The notes beneath the pieces are model-generated. The model saw only the letters and a program-made list of their open reading frames with translations. It searched no databases and was not told where the DNA came from. The translations under genes and the position numbers were made by a program. Source: Phoronis australis (lineage: Eukaryota > Phoronida > Phoronidae). Taken from it: a DNA stretch of 64,000 nucleotides. Shown here piece after piece: positions 22,664 to 37,600 of the stretch. The stretch lies in contig NMRA01000372.1 of the NCBI GenBank assembly GCA_002633005.1, positions 280,142 through 344,141 of the forward strand, read 5' to 3'. The stretch's first letter is position 1, and every line of letters begins with the position of its first letter.

Positions 22664-25600
22664 CTGAAATTCTTGAAAACAAGTTTACGCTAAAAGTCAT
22701 AGGTAGTGGTTCTGTTCTGTACTTCGACACATGAAACCCGCGCTCACTGATTGAGAAAATACATGTACAAACGCACGCCGGCACCATTTATATCCAAGCT
22801 CGGGTGTTTATTCTTTTCGTTTTTGAAAAGCTACACAAAGGCACGTAAGTGAAGTTTGAAACGACATGGTGTGTCAAGCGATGAGAAAAAAAATAATATA
22901 ATACCACATCACCGACTCCATTTTCAAAAAGGTCAGAACCACCTATGATCATTTGGCCTTAGTATCCTTTCAAAAAGTGCGATAACTGTACAATTAAAAA
23001 TATATCTTTTCCTTACGATGGTAGATCCATGATCTTGCCGTGGGCATCCGACAACGGAAACACGCAGGAAAGCTTGATATTCCTCCGCGCCTCTTGTGTG
23101 CCCATAGCCCGGCATTGAATAATTGCATGCCTGGATCCACACTCGCTGTATATGTGTATTGCTGCTAAACGCATGTCGTATTATTACACACACTTGGTGA
23201 CAACGGCACCTTAATAGTGCAGAGTACTGAATGTACATGTACTAATTGAAATGAAGAGTCGGCCATTCATTCCTCGTCAGGTGGGGCTCCAAGTTCCTAG
23301 ACCCAAGTCGCTTTCAAATTACAGGAACCAGAGTCAATATCTTGATCAGAATTATACAGGCATATTCCTTGGTTGTTAGCTGAAACGTTAGACAACAATA
23401 TGTAAATAAAAAGAATAGGCTCTAGGCCTACATGTCTAGTAATATACGGTAGAAAGTTCCGACCTGAATGTTCCGAGCCTTGTCATTACAGACGGGTTGT
23501 AAGAGGTCAGCCGCAGAATGTCCGTGGTCATTTTTAGTGCAGTCGACCGATCCATTGATTAGTTAGCTTACCACCACGTTGATATAAATTGTACATGCAC
23601 TACACAAGGTAGCCAGGTAAAAAAATACAAAATCATCCCGGCTTTTAAAAAATCATTTCCACGGACACTCATGAGAGCGAAATCTAAGGTTATGTACATG
23701 TAATACACCATGAACAAAGTTGCTCCACAAAAAGCTGGCTCAGACTAATCACTCATGAATTCATTGCGCCATAAACAAAATAATTCCCAGTTGAAGGTGA
23801 CGTGCAGTTTCATTTATCGACGCTCATTACCTGAATGACCATATATATAGAACAATTCTAGTGCCACAGAACCAGAGAAAACTCGGGTAAAACATATTAA
23901 TTTTCGCTATTGGGTACTTTTTCACCTGTTAGTCAAATTAGATAACGCGACAACTATATGTAGACAAGTGGTACGCCACTTACGTGCGAAATGTAGAGTT
24001 CCGTCAGCGGCACTAAAACCCATTTCGTTATGAAGAACTCGAGAACTCCGAGAGAGGTCGGTTTCGTAGGGTATTTTCCTGTGCATAGTAACATCGGATA
24101 AATCCTGAAATTGCATGAGCCATGGTAAGTTATACAGTCCCACATTGGCAGCACTAATTGATTGTTCCTCCGCATCCGTTGGCTAAGACATGTATCTGAT
24201 TGGTCTGTGAGCCGGAAGTCGTCATCGAAAACCCGAGTCCGATGTTTTAGCAAGTTGACCAAGCGGAAGCAGCTAAGTCGATCAAGTCCTGTCACCGTAA
24301 ACAAATCGACCTTATGATCGACTTTGTGCTTCCCTTAGTTGTAGCCGTAACGTACAGAACATGGCATCTCATAAATGGCGGCACATGAGTTCAAATAGAA
24401 TTCTTTGATATTGCAATGTACGCACTTCTTTCATTAACGCCGATAGGGATTGTTTCTCTCTTGTAGAAATTGCGGGTAATTAAAGATTGGGTGTTCTGGA
24501 ATTTTGTTGAAAATGACTTTATTTGAAAATTAAAAACGAAAAAATACTGTAAAAACTGAGCTATGCTCAATCTTGAGAACAAAAAACTCCCGCCCTCTTT
24601 GAGTTACCCAGCCCCTGTCTGGATTATTTTGTCGAGCGTCGTCCAGTTATGTACGAAAACAATAAACTCGTGGGATGTCAAGTTACCAAAGCAAAATCGC
24701 AGACAATGAGGACAGCGGAAGACGCATGTTAACTGCCATCCCGCTGAGGGACCGGTCTGTATAACAAACTGTTACAGTTAGTTGGGGATTATTCCGTTCG
24801 AGATTCTGACCATTAGTCTGGTTTCATTTCACGAAAAATTATGACAATGTTCAATCTTGGAGATCTGTATCAAACGAAATTTGGCCATGTTCTTGATACA
24901 CTTTTATTTCTTTGAATGGGCCATTCTTTTTGCCAAATTTTATCCAAAAAGCATGGTTATTTGAACCAATCAATGGAAACATTTTATTTATTCTCCCAGC
25001 ATGTTACTTTTGGAAGCCGTGTACTTTTACTAGTGAGTTAAAATCCACTGTGAAGTCTTCAAGGGTGGCAAGGTTAAACGCAAGTGAAGTAGTAACGAAT
25101 ACGAACGAAGCCCATACTCCGTTGGAAAATATCTGCTCGTACCGGAACTGGCAAGTTAGATATCACCTGAAAATGATTCGTCGTCAAAGATGAGCTAGTA
25201 CATTGTGTTTTATTTCTGGATCATATTGGCTTGTCACTGCTGTTCTGTACACTTTTGAAACGTTCTTATTTAAGCCCACGAATGCACTGTTAAAGTGCCA
25301 AAATTAAAGTACCGAATAACCTTTTCCTGATCGAAAAGTAAAGTGAACATGCAAAATACACATATATCACGACACTCACTTGCAAAGCGCGCGTCCTGGT
25401 TAAGTTGCTGACAGTGTGCCAGGTGTCGCCACAGTCGTGACTACGTAAGAAAGTTAGATCACGGGCCTGTCCGTAAAGAAGTCCGCATCCCATGAAGTCT
25501 GGCTTCTGTGTGTTCTTGTGGAACAAGACGTTCACTAAGTTATCGTCAAGCGCTGTAAAAGGTATAGTTCCGTGAGTGGTTACACATTCACTGGAATTGT

Positions 25601-28600
25601 GCATTTTTTCAAACCTCTTACTTTCTATCCGTAAAGGCTACATACAAGAGAAGTAGTGCTCGATTCTACCTTGTCTTCCACAGAGATCAACAGTTGATAC
25701 TACCTCTCGGCTGGAGACCATAAGAAGAAATGGCGTTTTAGCGATGGTTAAGTTAATTACGTACTGCAAATTCAGTTGACATTTTGATGGATTTCGCTGA
25801 AACTTCTTAAACTTAAAATCGACCAAGGCGTTATTTTCTATGAATGTACCTTTCTTAAAAATTAAAATTTGACTTAAAAGTCTGTTAACCTAATAATAAC
25901 AATGGCCCATGAATATAAACTTTATTTTTATAATCCCTGATATCTTTTTCTTTCAGAAAATATGTAATTTTACTAGTTGACAAAGCCTGGTTTTTTGATA
26001 TAAGAGTTATAATGAAGGCCGCTAACTAAGGTTTGAGGTCTGCTCACTCAGCTTGTGCGGAACCCTGCTTTGCAGGTTGTTATAGCCCAGTTGGCTGTTT
26101 GGTGTACCCACTTGGTACTTTATATGATATTTGCCCATTTGGCAGTTTGTACCCACTTGGTACTTGTTATTGAATTTGCCGTTTTGCTCGACCCAGTTGG
26201 TAGGCAATCGGCCAATACCCATTTGGTATTATGTACCCATTTAGTACTATGCTAACCTGTGTCACTTAGCATCCGATACTCAATTGTACTTTGGGTATCG
26301 GAAATGTGTGTGTTATCTCTTGTAATTAAGGAACCCATCTGGTTCCTTCTGTGAAATATTTATTTGTAGAGCTGTGACCCTGAAATTCCCAATACAACTT
26401 AAAATATACATTATTCTTGTTGTTTTATTTGTCCCCAATAACCTTAATTCTTCACCTATTTGGAACACGATATGGAGAACAAGTGAAATTGTATCTTGTC
26501 AAAATAGCACACTGGTATCATCACACAACATTTGATTAAGTTTCTATGGTTACGGCACAATATCACCCATTGAAACATTGATAAATGTCAATTTTGGCAA
26601 TTATTTCCGCACGAAATTAGTGATCGAAGAATTACGTATACATATACATGTACACCTACACTGTACACGTATACGAAAAAAGCTGGCAATGGGTAATTTT
26701 AAACATCACATGCGCACAAAATACTTACGGACCCAACCTAGGGTTGAAGGATTCTCCATCTTCGAGCAAACAGGGACCATGTCACTGTAAAATTGACAAT
26801 GTAAATTTTGTATTTTTTAATTTTCCAATATGAAACTTTCAAGCTAGTACATGTACAGTACTTAATTAGTTATGACTAACTGTATTATTAAAGCTGTCCT
26901 GCATTAATTTGAAATTACGCTGATTCGCAAAATATCTATCGACATCTCTCTCCCTTTAATTTGTACTATTTGTACCGCTATGCAAGTCTTTTCACACCAG
27001 CCATTGTATAATTGATTCATACATGTACATCTTCAACAAGAAAATCAAAAAAGCCATTTTTATATTTCACTAACTTGTCAACTAATAAATGTCTCCAAGA
27101 ATTTAGCCGTCGTCAAGGTCATGGCCATCAGCATAAAGTCTGCCATCACGTACAATCTCATAAAGCCCCGTTTATCACTATGACTACCGCCACCACCACC
27201 TAAACCAGCACCTCAATCAACGCCACCATCGTCACCACCACCTACAAATGTACCTTGCACATGACTGCGTACAAACAAACACCATGAGTCGAGTGTGCGG
27301 GTTGATAAGATATCCACGTTGGTACTCTGGCATTGAACTTGGTGCCGTCCGTTTTATCATGCTGCAAGCCTCTGAAATGGTTATACAAAGAACGATTAAG
27401 CCACTCGTAAAATATTTTCGTATGCCCAAATAACTAAAAACTTCCAAACTAGGACAATGTCAGATGGGAGCTGCCTTGTTTCGATGCATATACTGAACAA
27501 CCTCATAATAACGCCAGTTTTTTCATCTTGGTATGTCTTGAGCTGTGTTACACGTACATGTATATGAACATCAAAAATATTACTACTGATGTCGACGTCT
27601 TTTGATTAAACCCTCTTGACAATGCTTTGATCGTTTTATTCGACAAATTTTCTTGGAAACAGTTTTGGTTGACTTAGCGAACTGGATGCTGACTTCTATC
27701 TGGGCATGAAGGCATTTATGACTTTCTGAAACGATGAAACCGTGTCATAAAATAACATGTCACGGAGTGTGTGGACGGTTCAAACTAATATTACATGTAT
27801 ATTGTCCTTTCTGTATCTCTGTGGTAAACAGTTTTTCATGAATTTTAAATCAAGCATGAATTCACCATCTCCGTTTGAAACGAGGTGTACAGTGTAATTA
27901 GCGTCGACAACGAATAAATAAGAGCCTGTTATCCAGTGATGTAAAAGACATGTTGTGTAAACTTAGCATCTGCCACAATGTAAGTAAAGGGAAACAGATT
28001 GGTCGGAGCAGGACAAAAGTTTTATGGTGCTGAAACAGTTACTGAAGGACAGAAAAGAAACCAAATCTACAAACAGTTTGACGTCACAGAAAGTGAACTT
28101 GAGGAATCCTCCTGGCACACTTTTTGACAAATTACGAAATTGTGCATACATTTAATATTTGAATGGGTATCTTTGGAGAGTTTTTTCTTTCTTCAAGCTC
28201 TTTTCTATTTGTCTAACTGAATCGACAGTCCGAAGTTACGCCACCGAATAAAGTACAGTGTAAATTAAAGAATTAGACACCTGACTGGAAATCGCTACAT
28301 GTTCTTCTGTTCTAGAAATCTCCCCCATCTAATATTTACGCAAATCTCGACCGGCCTCTTTCTCGAAGGGTCCATACCTAAAAACTGGTTTTTGTCTCTT
28401 GACGTTCAAGTTGGCTTTTAGTCTGTTCTCTAGCAGGCTTTGGATGCCTTTCTTTGGCTTCGAGCCGTAGAATGATTTTCAAAAGACAATAGGCTCTCCG
28501 CGAAAAAGAACTACATGACGTAAATTTACATGACGTGAACGGTACACTTGCGTGAACCGTAAATTCTGATGTCACTTAGTGGTGACGTGTCATGTCAGTC

Positions 28601-31600
28601 GTACATGACACAATTTGGGCCCGGAATTAAGAAAAGACATGCCGTAGCACTGGATCCAAAACGTCAAAATGACGTCATGCTAAACATTCCTATTAATATC
28701 TAGTAGCTTACATGAAGAATATATCAACACCTCACCTTCAGCTGTGTAATCTGATGATATGACTTTACCATAAAGTTCGACTTTAATGGTATATTTAGCT
28801 TGGCCATTGTTGCTTTCGACAGGAATAATACGAACACAGCGCGCTTGGGCCTGCCATGTAGTTAGTCTGACGAAGTATGTGTCGTTGGGTATACCGGGAG
28901 GGTAACCCGACCTGTTACTGCTGACTTCAAATATCTGCAGAGAAAAAAAAATAAATCAGAAACGGCATCGAATCAAACTTTTGGCAACAAAATTAATTCA
29001 CATATGGGCTTTTCCATAACACAAAAATCGTGACCCGAGATCACAGGCTTCGTTCAACTCTGCGTTTGTCTCGCATCCAGTTTCCATTGGCGTTACAGTC
29101 TGGTGAACATCCCGAAATCGAGGCCAATTGATCAGATTTTCCCGTCCACAATGAATCCGATTTGCATGCATATCTCAATATTTCAAATTGTCTTTTCATT
29201 TTCTGCACACTGTTATATTTTAGATAACAATTTTCATTGTCGGAGATGTGGAAATGGAACTCGGTAAACCAGATAAAGTGACATCTTGTCAAGTAACAAT
29301 ACGCGTTTGTAGGAGCATGGTTTTTATGTTCAGCTTGACTACAGTAGATGCAGAGGTTGAACTCATCCTTGATTGATCAATAAAAAACCAGATTTCATGT
29401 ATGGTTTGTCACACTCCTAGCTGTCACTCCATATTGGAGGCAAACGATATGGTGGTAGCCTATTTACTACCAAACATTTGTTGAAACAAGCGTAACTGAA
29501 CTAGAATAGCTTTTAATATCTAAATATCATGCAACAGGATCTTTGAGACATACTGATTGTCAGATTGGCCACGTTTTTTTTACCCAAATTAGTGATTAAT
29601 TAGTGATTGATTTTTCAGTTAAAACTTTTAACCCATGGAGAAGTTGGAAGAGTTAAAAGGAAGACGATAGAATCATAGAATCCGCTGGACTACCTGTATT
29701 TGGTGTACACTTTCCGCCCCCCGGACGACACTGGATGAGAGAGGGCAAACTTGCTGGGCGAAACCTCGCCAAACTTGCTACAAACTAACCCTATAGAACA
29801 TATCCCCGCCTTAAGTAGTCCGAATCGTCTGCTCAACTAATTATCAGTAACGCATACTTAATGAACAGTCATTGTATAAGAGTACACGTATCTCGCTCCA
29901 AATCCCGTTTCACACGCGTTATACGAACAGTGCGATGATAATCTACCGTACTAGATCAATGGGACCGGGTCTAATTTATTATAATTATTCAAACCACAAT
30001 ATTTCTTCAGTTTTAAAGCCTCATACAGTGCACTTGTGCTGCTTCTTGATAAAGCTGAAGTGATTACCAATTACGTTTGCGAATTGTTATTTTTCCTGTT
30101 GACCTACATGATAGAAATGTCTGGGGATCAAAACGAAGTGCTCCCTTTGTTTGCATTTGATTTCTTTATGTGTGAAACTAATTTTAGAGCTTTCTTAAGA
30201 AGGCCTTTGAAAAGTTTTAAATTTTTGTGTTAACTTATCTGTAACGAAAGTACCACATGCAATCAAAGTATGCTTTCAATCGTAGCTAGCTGTATAAGAA
30301 TCTGCTACGCACAAGATTTGAGATTAAACAATAATCAGTGTATTCAAAAACAAAATGACAAACTAAACAACCACATACATACAAAGCAGCAACATTTTTT
30401 GCTAAAAACAATTGTAATTTTCTCATTGCAACAGAGTCCATAATCAGGGATATCAAGGGCTGACTTTCTGAATTGTGAGGTTCAATTCTCTCAGGTTATT
30501 GCTGAAGGACTGCTTTTCACTTTGTCGAAAGGTAAAATAAACGCTAAGGCGGCTGGTCTCAGTCGTTTTCTCTCACCTGTTACAGAATAGTAAGAGAAAT
30601 ATTAGCAAATTATAAAAGAAAACACAACACAAAACTTCTTTTGTAAGGCAGAACTTACTCGACATTTTATCTTCATGTTTATATGTAGAAACTAATGATC
30701 TTTGTACCCAAGCCTTATTTAAGATCTGAATTAATATGTGAAACAGGCTAAAAGTGATTTAAGAATGTGCATTTTTCATGACACCTAACATGTGTCTCTG
30801 ATCTCAACAAATAAAATTCATTCTAGGTGTCAATATCTATTCCAATGCATTGTTTCGAATTTATTAAATAGCTCATTCATGTTAATTCGGTAATTATAAT
30901 CTTGTAGTCCAGGGGTTTGGGTCCCCTATAAAATAAGGAAACCCACTCATCTAGAGAAATTGATTGGACATTGCATAGTTTTGAAGGGTAGCTGTTGTGA
31001 AAAAGTCACCCTTGACTTCTGAGTGGCACGATCCATACACCTCTTATTTTGGAAGCACTCCCATCCAGGACAATATGTGAATAATGTGCTGCTAGCCTAC
31101 CACCCGGGTCCCGGGTGAGTTTCTGAAGAGAAACATTTAGTTTCAATGAATAAACCCGTTATTCAGTGGGGCAACTGGTGGAGATAACATCACTGAGCGA
31201 TGTTGATAGAAACTAATTGCTAAAAACTTACCAAGTAACGTGATTATGTAGTGTCTCAATGGAAATGCATAGAGCACACACAGAGGGGGCGTGAGGCTTC
31301 GGCATGACACACTTTTTGTCACTTGGTTGACCCTTTTGACCGCAAGTCTCCACGCCTGTAGTAACCTTAGGTCTTTTGGGAATTTGTGACCACCTGTCAA
31401 AGATTTTCTCCCGGGAAAATAGCAATAATAAGGCTTAGCGCGACGACGTAATTTGATAACAATTCCGTCTTTTTACCAGCTGTTTACATACAGACAGCGA
31501 CGCATGCGCAATTCAATCACCACTAGTACAGCAGCGACACCGCGTCGAATAGCGCCATTACGAGCGCATCAAAGCATAGCATGTACTTAGAGGAAATACA

Positions 31601-34600
31601 CCTGTAAATAACAGTCATGTGCACATTGTATATTCTCAGAGATTTTGTGCTTCTGCTGATATGAGATATGAAAATGTTTTGAAATAGTTGTATAGAGCGT
31701 AAGACTATTTGTGTCTTAAATCGTAAGACACAATCATGAAACAGAATACATTCATTTAGGCTGAGTACAACGATTATATAAACAATTAAAAAAGAACTCT
31801 GTCATGAGTGATTACGACTAAAAAGTATCTCAAAATACAATTTGAAAAAGATTTCCTGTTTACCTTTGGTACAGGGTTGACGCTTGATTCCTCCACGTAT
31901 TTGTAGACAAATCTTTCTTTCGCGATTTGCAGTTTGAATTTGTGAACGTAGTTAGTGTTGTCGCCTTGTAGCAGGACTGCAGTGATGAGAGTCAAATTAC
32001 CCATGCACAGCTGACAAAGGAGGAACAACAGGAATATCAATACAGTGTGTAGGCATCAGTGCCCGGTTGCATGAAACAGCCCCAAATAGGGACTCAACGA
32101 AGTTCCCTAAATCTACTGCTAATTTTTGGACTTGTGAAGACATTAATTGCCCTTTCTTGTATTGTTTTAGTTTCATTACTAAGTCAACTTTTGACTTTGA
32201 TATAAATCAAGAGCGAACTCTACGTTGAGTTGTCAATATTATCGAAAATAGAGATATATCCATGAAATAACCCCAATTTAAGGACTATGTCCCTATTTAT
32301 TTTCAATGAATTCTGGGCTCAGTTTTTAGTAATATTATTAGAAAATGTCAATAATCATAGATGAGTTCATAATCAAGACGAATTGATAGAAAAATATTTC
32401 ATCTGTGTGTCCATAAAGACACAAATACGCAAAAATATTTAAGGACCTCAGCTGAGGCCCAAATTGGGACTGTTTCATACAACCGACCACATGTTCTTAA
32501 TCTTGACTGCAGTATGTTCAAACTAGGAAAATGGAAATGATGCTGTGCAAATTGATCTTTGAGACAGTCCTTCAGACTTGAAGTAATGGAGGTCCCTAGA
32601 AAAATGTTCTTGTTTGGTAAACTTCGGAACACCATATCTCAAAAATGTCGGATTGGATTCATATGAAACTTCCAAATACTATGGTTTTGTGCATTGTTGT
32701 CTAACATCCTGTTAGGATTGTTTTATAGTGATCCATTTGTACATAAAAGGCTACGAAAATAAGGCTTTTGTGATTGTTCGTTTTGAAACTCAAATATTGC
32801 ATTAAAGGTAAACGAAATGATAATTCAGAAAACTGTAACAGTGTTTTTGAGATTTCATCTTGATCAGTTCTTTCCAACAAAAATTTGCTTTGTTATTGAT
32901 ACCGTTGTTTTGTTATGAATGTGTCTTTCACTTTGGCAAAATTTTATTAAAAAACATTGTCATGCGGCAGTTTGTTGTAAAGTCAAACATCAATCTTGAT
33001 TCAGTTTCTACTTTCATAAATTTTTTACTTAAAGGTTATCCAGGACTTTTTCGACAAGTCAGCCAAACATCTACAAAAATAGAGCAAACCAACGCCGAGA
33101 GTTGAAATGCGGCCAAGATTGCACCGCAAACGGTTTGCGTCCAGGGGTGTTTATTTGCATCATAAAATTAATATCCTGCATACGGTTTGGGAGACATAGC
33201 CATAGACGCAAAAACTGCCATAAGGAGACGCCACAGTATTCTGAGTCGTCCGAAAATCCTCATCAGCCGGCCTCTTCACACTATAAACACAAACACCACC
33301 TCCTTGGAGTGTTTGGTTGACAGAGGGCAGACGCCAAAAACATGCAAGAAAACAGTAAAAATGGTGACTACAAGGTGCAAAATATGTCGAATACATCCGA
33401 AAAGGGAATTATGCCATCGTTTCTTTAGTAGAAAGCTATTTATCAAATTTCATAAAAATCCACCAAAGAACGTCAGAGAAACAGTAGAAAACGGAAAAAA
33501 ATTAAATTGCCGCTAGGAGGCAAAGTGTTCGTCCGATCCGTCTGAAAGTCGTCGTCTTCCGTTTTCAACTTCATATCAACACACTTGCTAAATTTAATTA
33601 TAATCCTGTTGAGGGTTTAGGAGATACTGTACATGTACATCCATGGGCGTAAAAAACTGCCACTAGGAGGCGCCAGAGTAGTCGAAGTCGTCGAAAAATT
33701 ACCGTCAGCCGTTTTCTTCACAGTATGAATAGATATGCCAATTTTCACAATCATCCTTACAGTGGTTTGGTAGATAGATGGGCGGACGCCATAAGACAAA
33801 CTCGAAAATAGTAAAAATGACCAATGGAAGGCGCAAAGACCTTGAATCCATTTGAAAACGAGCTTTGATTTTGTAACAATCTGCCTCTAATTATATCACG
33901 TCACCTTACTTTTTAGGAAAATTTAGCAAAAGTGAAAGGTACACACTTAGCAAAACAATAAGACAAATAGCATGATCAAATTTCGAGATAAATGTTCAAG
34001 ATAAAATCTCAAAAACCTGCTGCACTTTTCTGAACAAGTGGTCTCGTTTTCGCTTTATGCAACTTTTTTCCTAAAAACTATAAAAGTCCTATTTCTGATA
34101 GCCCTCGTGCAAAAGTGCAGTATTTTGAAACCAGTTTCCGGCATTTTGAGAACAGTGTATCAAGCATAGAACATGTATTTGGAAGTCTCATGAAGTTGAA
34201 TGTCTAGAAGACTACTTTTAAGGGGGGGGGGGGGGATTNNNNNNNNNNNNNGCGAGCTTCACAAGAGCAAATTTCGAAGTCAAACGGATTGAACTCAAGG
34301 CTGCACTGTGTATTATCAATAACAAACTGAGAAATATGCGTAGAGTTCTGTACTTGGCAAATACAAATAGAAACAGAGGTTACGGCAACATTAGCAGTTA
34401 CTTAGCGCGCTCTATAGGCCTACCTATAAATAGCCGTTTGGTACTATTCCAAGTTTTATAAACCTGAAGATGTTCTATAAAATTAGGAAACTGGAGAGTT
34501 CAAGGGACGTCATCGCCTTCAGGATCGAAAAATGACTTTTGGGGGCTTATTGATGGGTGAGATAATCTTCTTAAAGTCATTAGCTTGGGCCAGAGCTAAA

Positions 34601-37600
34601 AAACAATAAAACCCGTTGTGGTTTAGTATTTTATTACTGGTCACCAATTCTCGTTGTTGTCTAGATCTGCCATGCACTAACACCAAGTCTGGTGTCCTAA
34701 TAACATTCAAAACATTTAACGGCAGGACATTCGGCTGCTACTACGCAGCTAGTCCGTTCGATTCCGCACAACTGCTCAGCTTGTGAAGGCCAGATAATGA
34801 CTATTAACGACTTCAAGCATACAGCTGTCGCGTTCAGTCTCAAATATTTTGGACAAAATCAGTCCTACCTCAATGTACTCATCATCAAAGCCACGATCAA
34901 AGAGCCTAAACGGATTTGTAGACATGTATCGAACATCTGTAGCGAAAGTTTGTGACAACTTGGATTTGGGTGAAGACACGTCAATCTGACAGTCAAGCAG
35001 TCGATCTCTGACGCCTATGTAGTCTTCCTGAGCTGTAAAGCAAGGTACAAGTAAGTTGTCTTGATTGCCTGCGACAACATTCTGGTGTGAAATAATGCTT
35101 TCTCGCTGGCGTATTCAGTGCTCGTTCAAACATATGTCGGCGTGCTCTTGTTTTTGTTCAATTGAAGTTCGTTACAATCAATCTGAGCAAAGGTCATTTG
35201 AGCCCTATTTTTATACTCAAGTGGCAGGAATGAATATTTTTTGACTGAAACCGTAGGTTTATTCAGCCTGGGTATTATTTGCCTCATTTCGCATCAAAAT
35301 TTATCGATGTGTGAAGCTACTAGAATAGTTTTGTCGACTTCGCGCTCGTCCCGTTGCGAGGTCACGGGTAAAGCTCACGTCACCCTTTGGCCACCGTTGA
35401 CGATAAGTAAAAAGTTCCTTCAAGTTTTGTACCTATCAATTACTCGAGCACTTCGAAAATTAGGAGGTGTTGCACGCGATGAATTGATCCAAGGCTCGCC
35501 ACTTTCTGAGAGTCTGCGTTTGCGCCTCCTGTTGACACACGTGAAAGCTTGCATGAACGCACGTCAACTTTCTTGACAGTCTTTGGTGCATGAAGCAGCA
35601 CTTGGCAACCAGTGACACGCGATCAGATTAAAATTAATAATGTAACAAAATTCCAGTTATGAAAGGTATCAGTTAAAACATCGGTATCAGTTCCTGGTGC
35701 AGAAGTAAAATAAAGATGGTTTATTATTTTGACAAAGCGATTACTACATGTATGTATGACATTGGTATATTTCTGTTATGTTACTTTTTTGCAGAACAAG
35801 AATTTTCCAATACGTGCCTGCAATCCACAGATCGAAAGCAATGTCGTAAAAATCGGTGGCCGTGCAAGAATCCCATGTAGTAGGCTCAGTAAACTCCATC
35901 GCGGTCACGTTGCTGCGCTTGACGGTGCAGTAACTGACGTCGACTGGAATCGTGATCGGTTTGTACTCGTTTTCTCCATCAACCATTCGCTGTTCGTCAA
36001 CGATCACTTTGAATGTCAAGGTCACGTTGTCAGAGAAATAGAAGGGACCTGTCCACTAAATAAATCGAAATATCCACGTGACTCGTGTAAAACGAGATCA
36101 TTTTAGTTGAAATTATGTACAGTATGGATCAACATCATTTTGCTGTCTGGACGTTAAGGGTGCACTGAAAGTCAACCTCAGCACGCATGTGATGAGTTGC
36201 GGACGACATGTGTGCGCAGTGTTCCATTTATCTTATACTATATTCAAAGCAAATGCAGTAGCCACAAGAATCATGTATGTCTATTGACATCCCACTAGCG
36301 GCATGTACATTACGACAAGACTTAATTCTCCTTCGTTTCAGAAGCCTAAGCTGTAATTTAGTCCTGTACCAACATTGCTGTATGGCTAAGTTTTTAAGGC
36401 ATCAATATTTATAAGATATAGCCTCACCTGAAATTTCACACCGAATCCAGTTTCTCGGATGATCACTTTGGGCGACGTATTTATGCCTGTGACGCTCAAA
36501 GTACTGTTCAAATATTTGATAAAAATAGGCTTGCGGAAGTACACGTTCATGTTATGGGCATGCGCACTCGACGTATTGGCGTGTTTAACACGTATCTGAA
36601 CGTCCATCTCCACGCTGTAAAAGCAACATCGAATCTACTGAAATTGCGTAGAAAGCAGCATGTAAGGTACATACATGTATACCGAAGCTTTGTTTTATTG
36701 TTTCGATCACGAATTGTCTGCATCAGTCACAGATATGGGATCAGAGAACGATAAAACATACAGTATGCCGAAAGCCTACGGTGTACACACATGCAGGGGT
36801 CAAAAGCATGTAGCCAACTCTCCAATTTGGCTCAGCTCTCTCACTCGAATATCGTTTTCAAATGTACTGAACCCTGACACCTATTGCAAGCGCCCAAACA
36901 AAAGAATAAAGTGAAAATACTGCCGTGCTTGCATTATTGATACACTGTACACGATTAATTGACAATGGTTGTATATTCTTGGAATGGTTATGAAATTATG
37001 CATGTATTGATGTCACGGTTTTGGCAACGTGTGACGATGGGACATGAATATGACATAAATTTGTCATTTACATTCAATACCTGCTTGGATCGACTCATTA
37101 CGCAGCGAAGTCCAGATTGCTGATTTCCATAAGTTTTCGTTGCTTATAATACAGCAGCAGCTGAAGTCAGTATAGTTTTGACGTCCGTAAACCCAGTTAC
37201 AGTGATCGGATTTTTATGATTCGAACACCGATTTTGGTTACTTTTTATGTTCTACGCATTTCTGAAGTTTTTCAAACACACAATATTATACTTTGATGGA
37301 AAGGGTTGTTAATCACATTTTGAGACCCTACTGGCAACGCTCACTTAATTCTATTCGTGCTTGGGAACACAGGCTGAATGATTATCGCTGACCGAAAGAA
37401 GTCCAAACGCCTCGGGATTAGCGTTGACGATAACTGCAGGGGTATATGGACCTCGCAGTCAGTATAAATGACATACATAGCACGTGTTGTAGTTGCTGCT
37501 TACCCTGCACGTATTTCCATTCCCGTTAAGTTGCCAAAAGTGCCATTCACTTCGACTTCAAGGAGTGGTCTCTCGTCCCCAATTGGTTGTATTTCGATTG

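Noticed and set aside
34700-34760. tRNA-like stretch with GTTCGATTCC and a GCTGC/GCAGC hairpin
   Set aside because: B-box-like word present but no A box and no acceptor stem pairing.
35729-36106. 125-residue plus-strand ORF
   Set aside because: Antisense shadow of exon 35924-36055; a TTTTTTGCAG acceptor-like site precedes it but no similarity supports it.
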